Below are positions 63,879 through 64,000 of a DNA stretch of 64,000 nt, piece after piece. Position numbers and translations under genes: made by a program. Below the pieces are notes generated by a model. It worked only from the letters and a program-made list of their open reading frames with translations. It was not told the DNA's origin and did no database searches. The stretch covers positions 44,426,390 to 44,490,389 of the forward strand of contig NC_030384.2 of assembly GCF_001625215.2 (NCBI RefSeq). Reading direction: 5' to 3'. Each line of letters begins with the position of its first letter. The first letter of the stretch is position 1. Source of the stretch: Daucus carota subsp. sativus. Taxonomy: Eukaryota; Streptophyta; Magnoliopsida; Apiales; Apiaceae.

Positions 63879-64000
63879 CTGCAAACAAATGCCAAATTTT
63901 ACATTCATATATAATGAACATTTAAATTTTTAATACCAGCATGATATCAAAACATTCAACCAGGTATATAAGTGGGCCTATGAAAATTGCACTTTTATTC

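Overview
This window is nuclear DNA from a flowering plant, most likely a eudicot. The evidence is long AT-rich intergenic stretches, GT-AG introns, and plant-type genes: a WIP zinc-finger regulator, a GT47 extensin arabinosyltransferase, a plastid-targeted adenylosuccinate synthetase and an ER LPAT2. It is also full of plant transposons (Stowaway, Harbinger and hAT MITEs, SINEs, Helitrons, a solo LTR). The species cannot be fixed from sequence alone. Many predicted reading frames here are intronic or random, so genes were rebuilt exon by exon with matching splice phases.

Left part (0-14.6 kb, all on the minus strand): the 5' exons of an IGHMBP2/SMUBP-2-like helicase run off the left edge (329-1542). 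Next come a complete four-exon adenylosuccinate synthetase (2439-5624, 484 aa) and a complete 14-exon exostosin-type protein matching extensin arabinosyltransferase ExAD (7084-13725, 793 aa). The last ExAD exon lies beyond a 1.1 kb intron carrying a probable small Helitron.

Middle part (14.6-23.7 kb): one probable minus-strand Helitron of about 9.1 kb. Its 3' hairpin and CTAG end lie about 100 bp upstream of the likely ExAD TATA box. It carries degenerate, intron-containing fragments of at least five unrelated plant genes (CbbY-like phosphatase, WNK kinase, SF1 helicase, purple acid phosphatase, PHT4/ANTR transporter), all in the same orientation. It was later hit by an 891 bp hAT element and a 1,869 bp solo LTR, each with a perfect target-site duplication.

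Right-centre (23.7-45.5 kb): a repeat-rich spacer leads to a complete 11-exon plus-strand LPAT2 (28220-36328, 375 aa), whose introns hold a hAT MITE, a Stowaway element and repeat fragments. A second spacer with tandem repeats and MITEs leads to a two-exon WIP-family C2H2 zinc-finger gene (43357-45464, 392 aa), with a hAT element just upstream of its promoter.

Right end (45.5-64 kb): about 12 kb with no convincing gene, then a segmentally duplicated region (56.4-58.1 kb and 60.7-62.35 kb) around a minus-strand coiled-coil, gag-like repeat protein (59474-60702) with an apparent one-base frameshift. Also present are a probable small novel gene (58145-59082) and the last exon of another unknown gene (63735-63878).

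The housekeeping genes act in separate pathways (nucleic-acid helicase, AMP synthesis, cell-wall glycoprotein glycosylation, phospholipid synthesis, pistil/root development) and do not form a cluster. No CRISPR, prokaryotic or viral system was seen.
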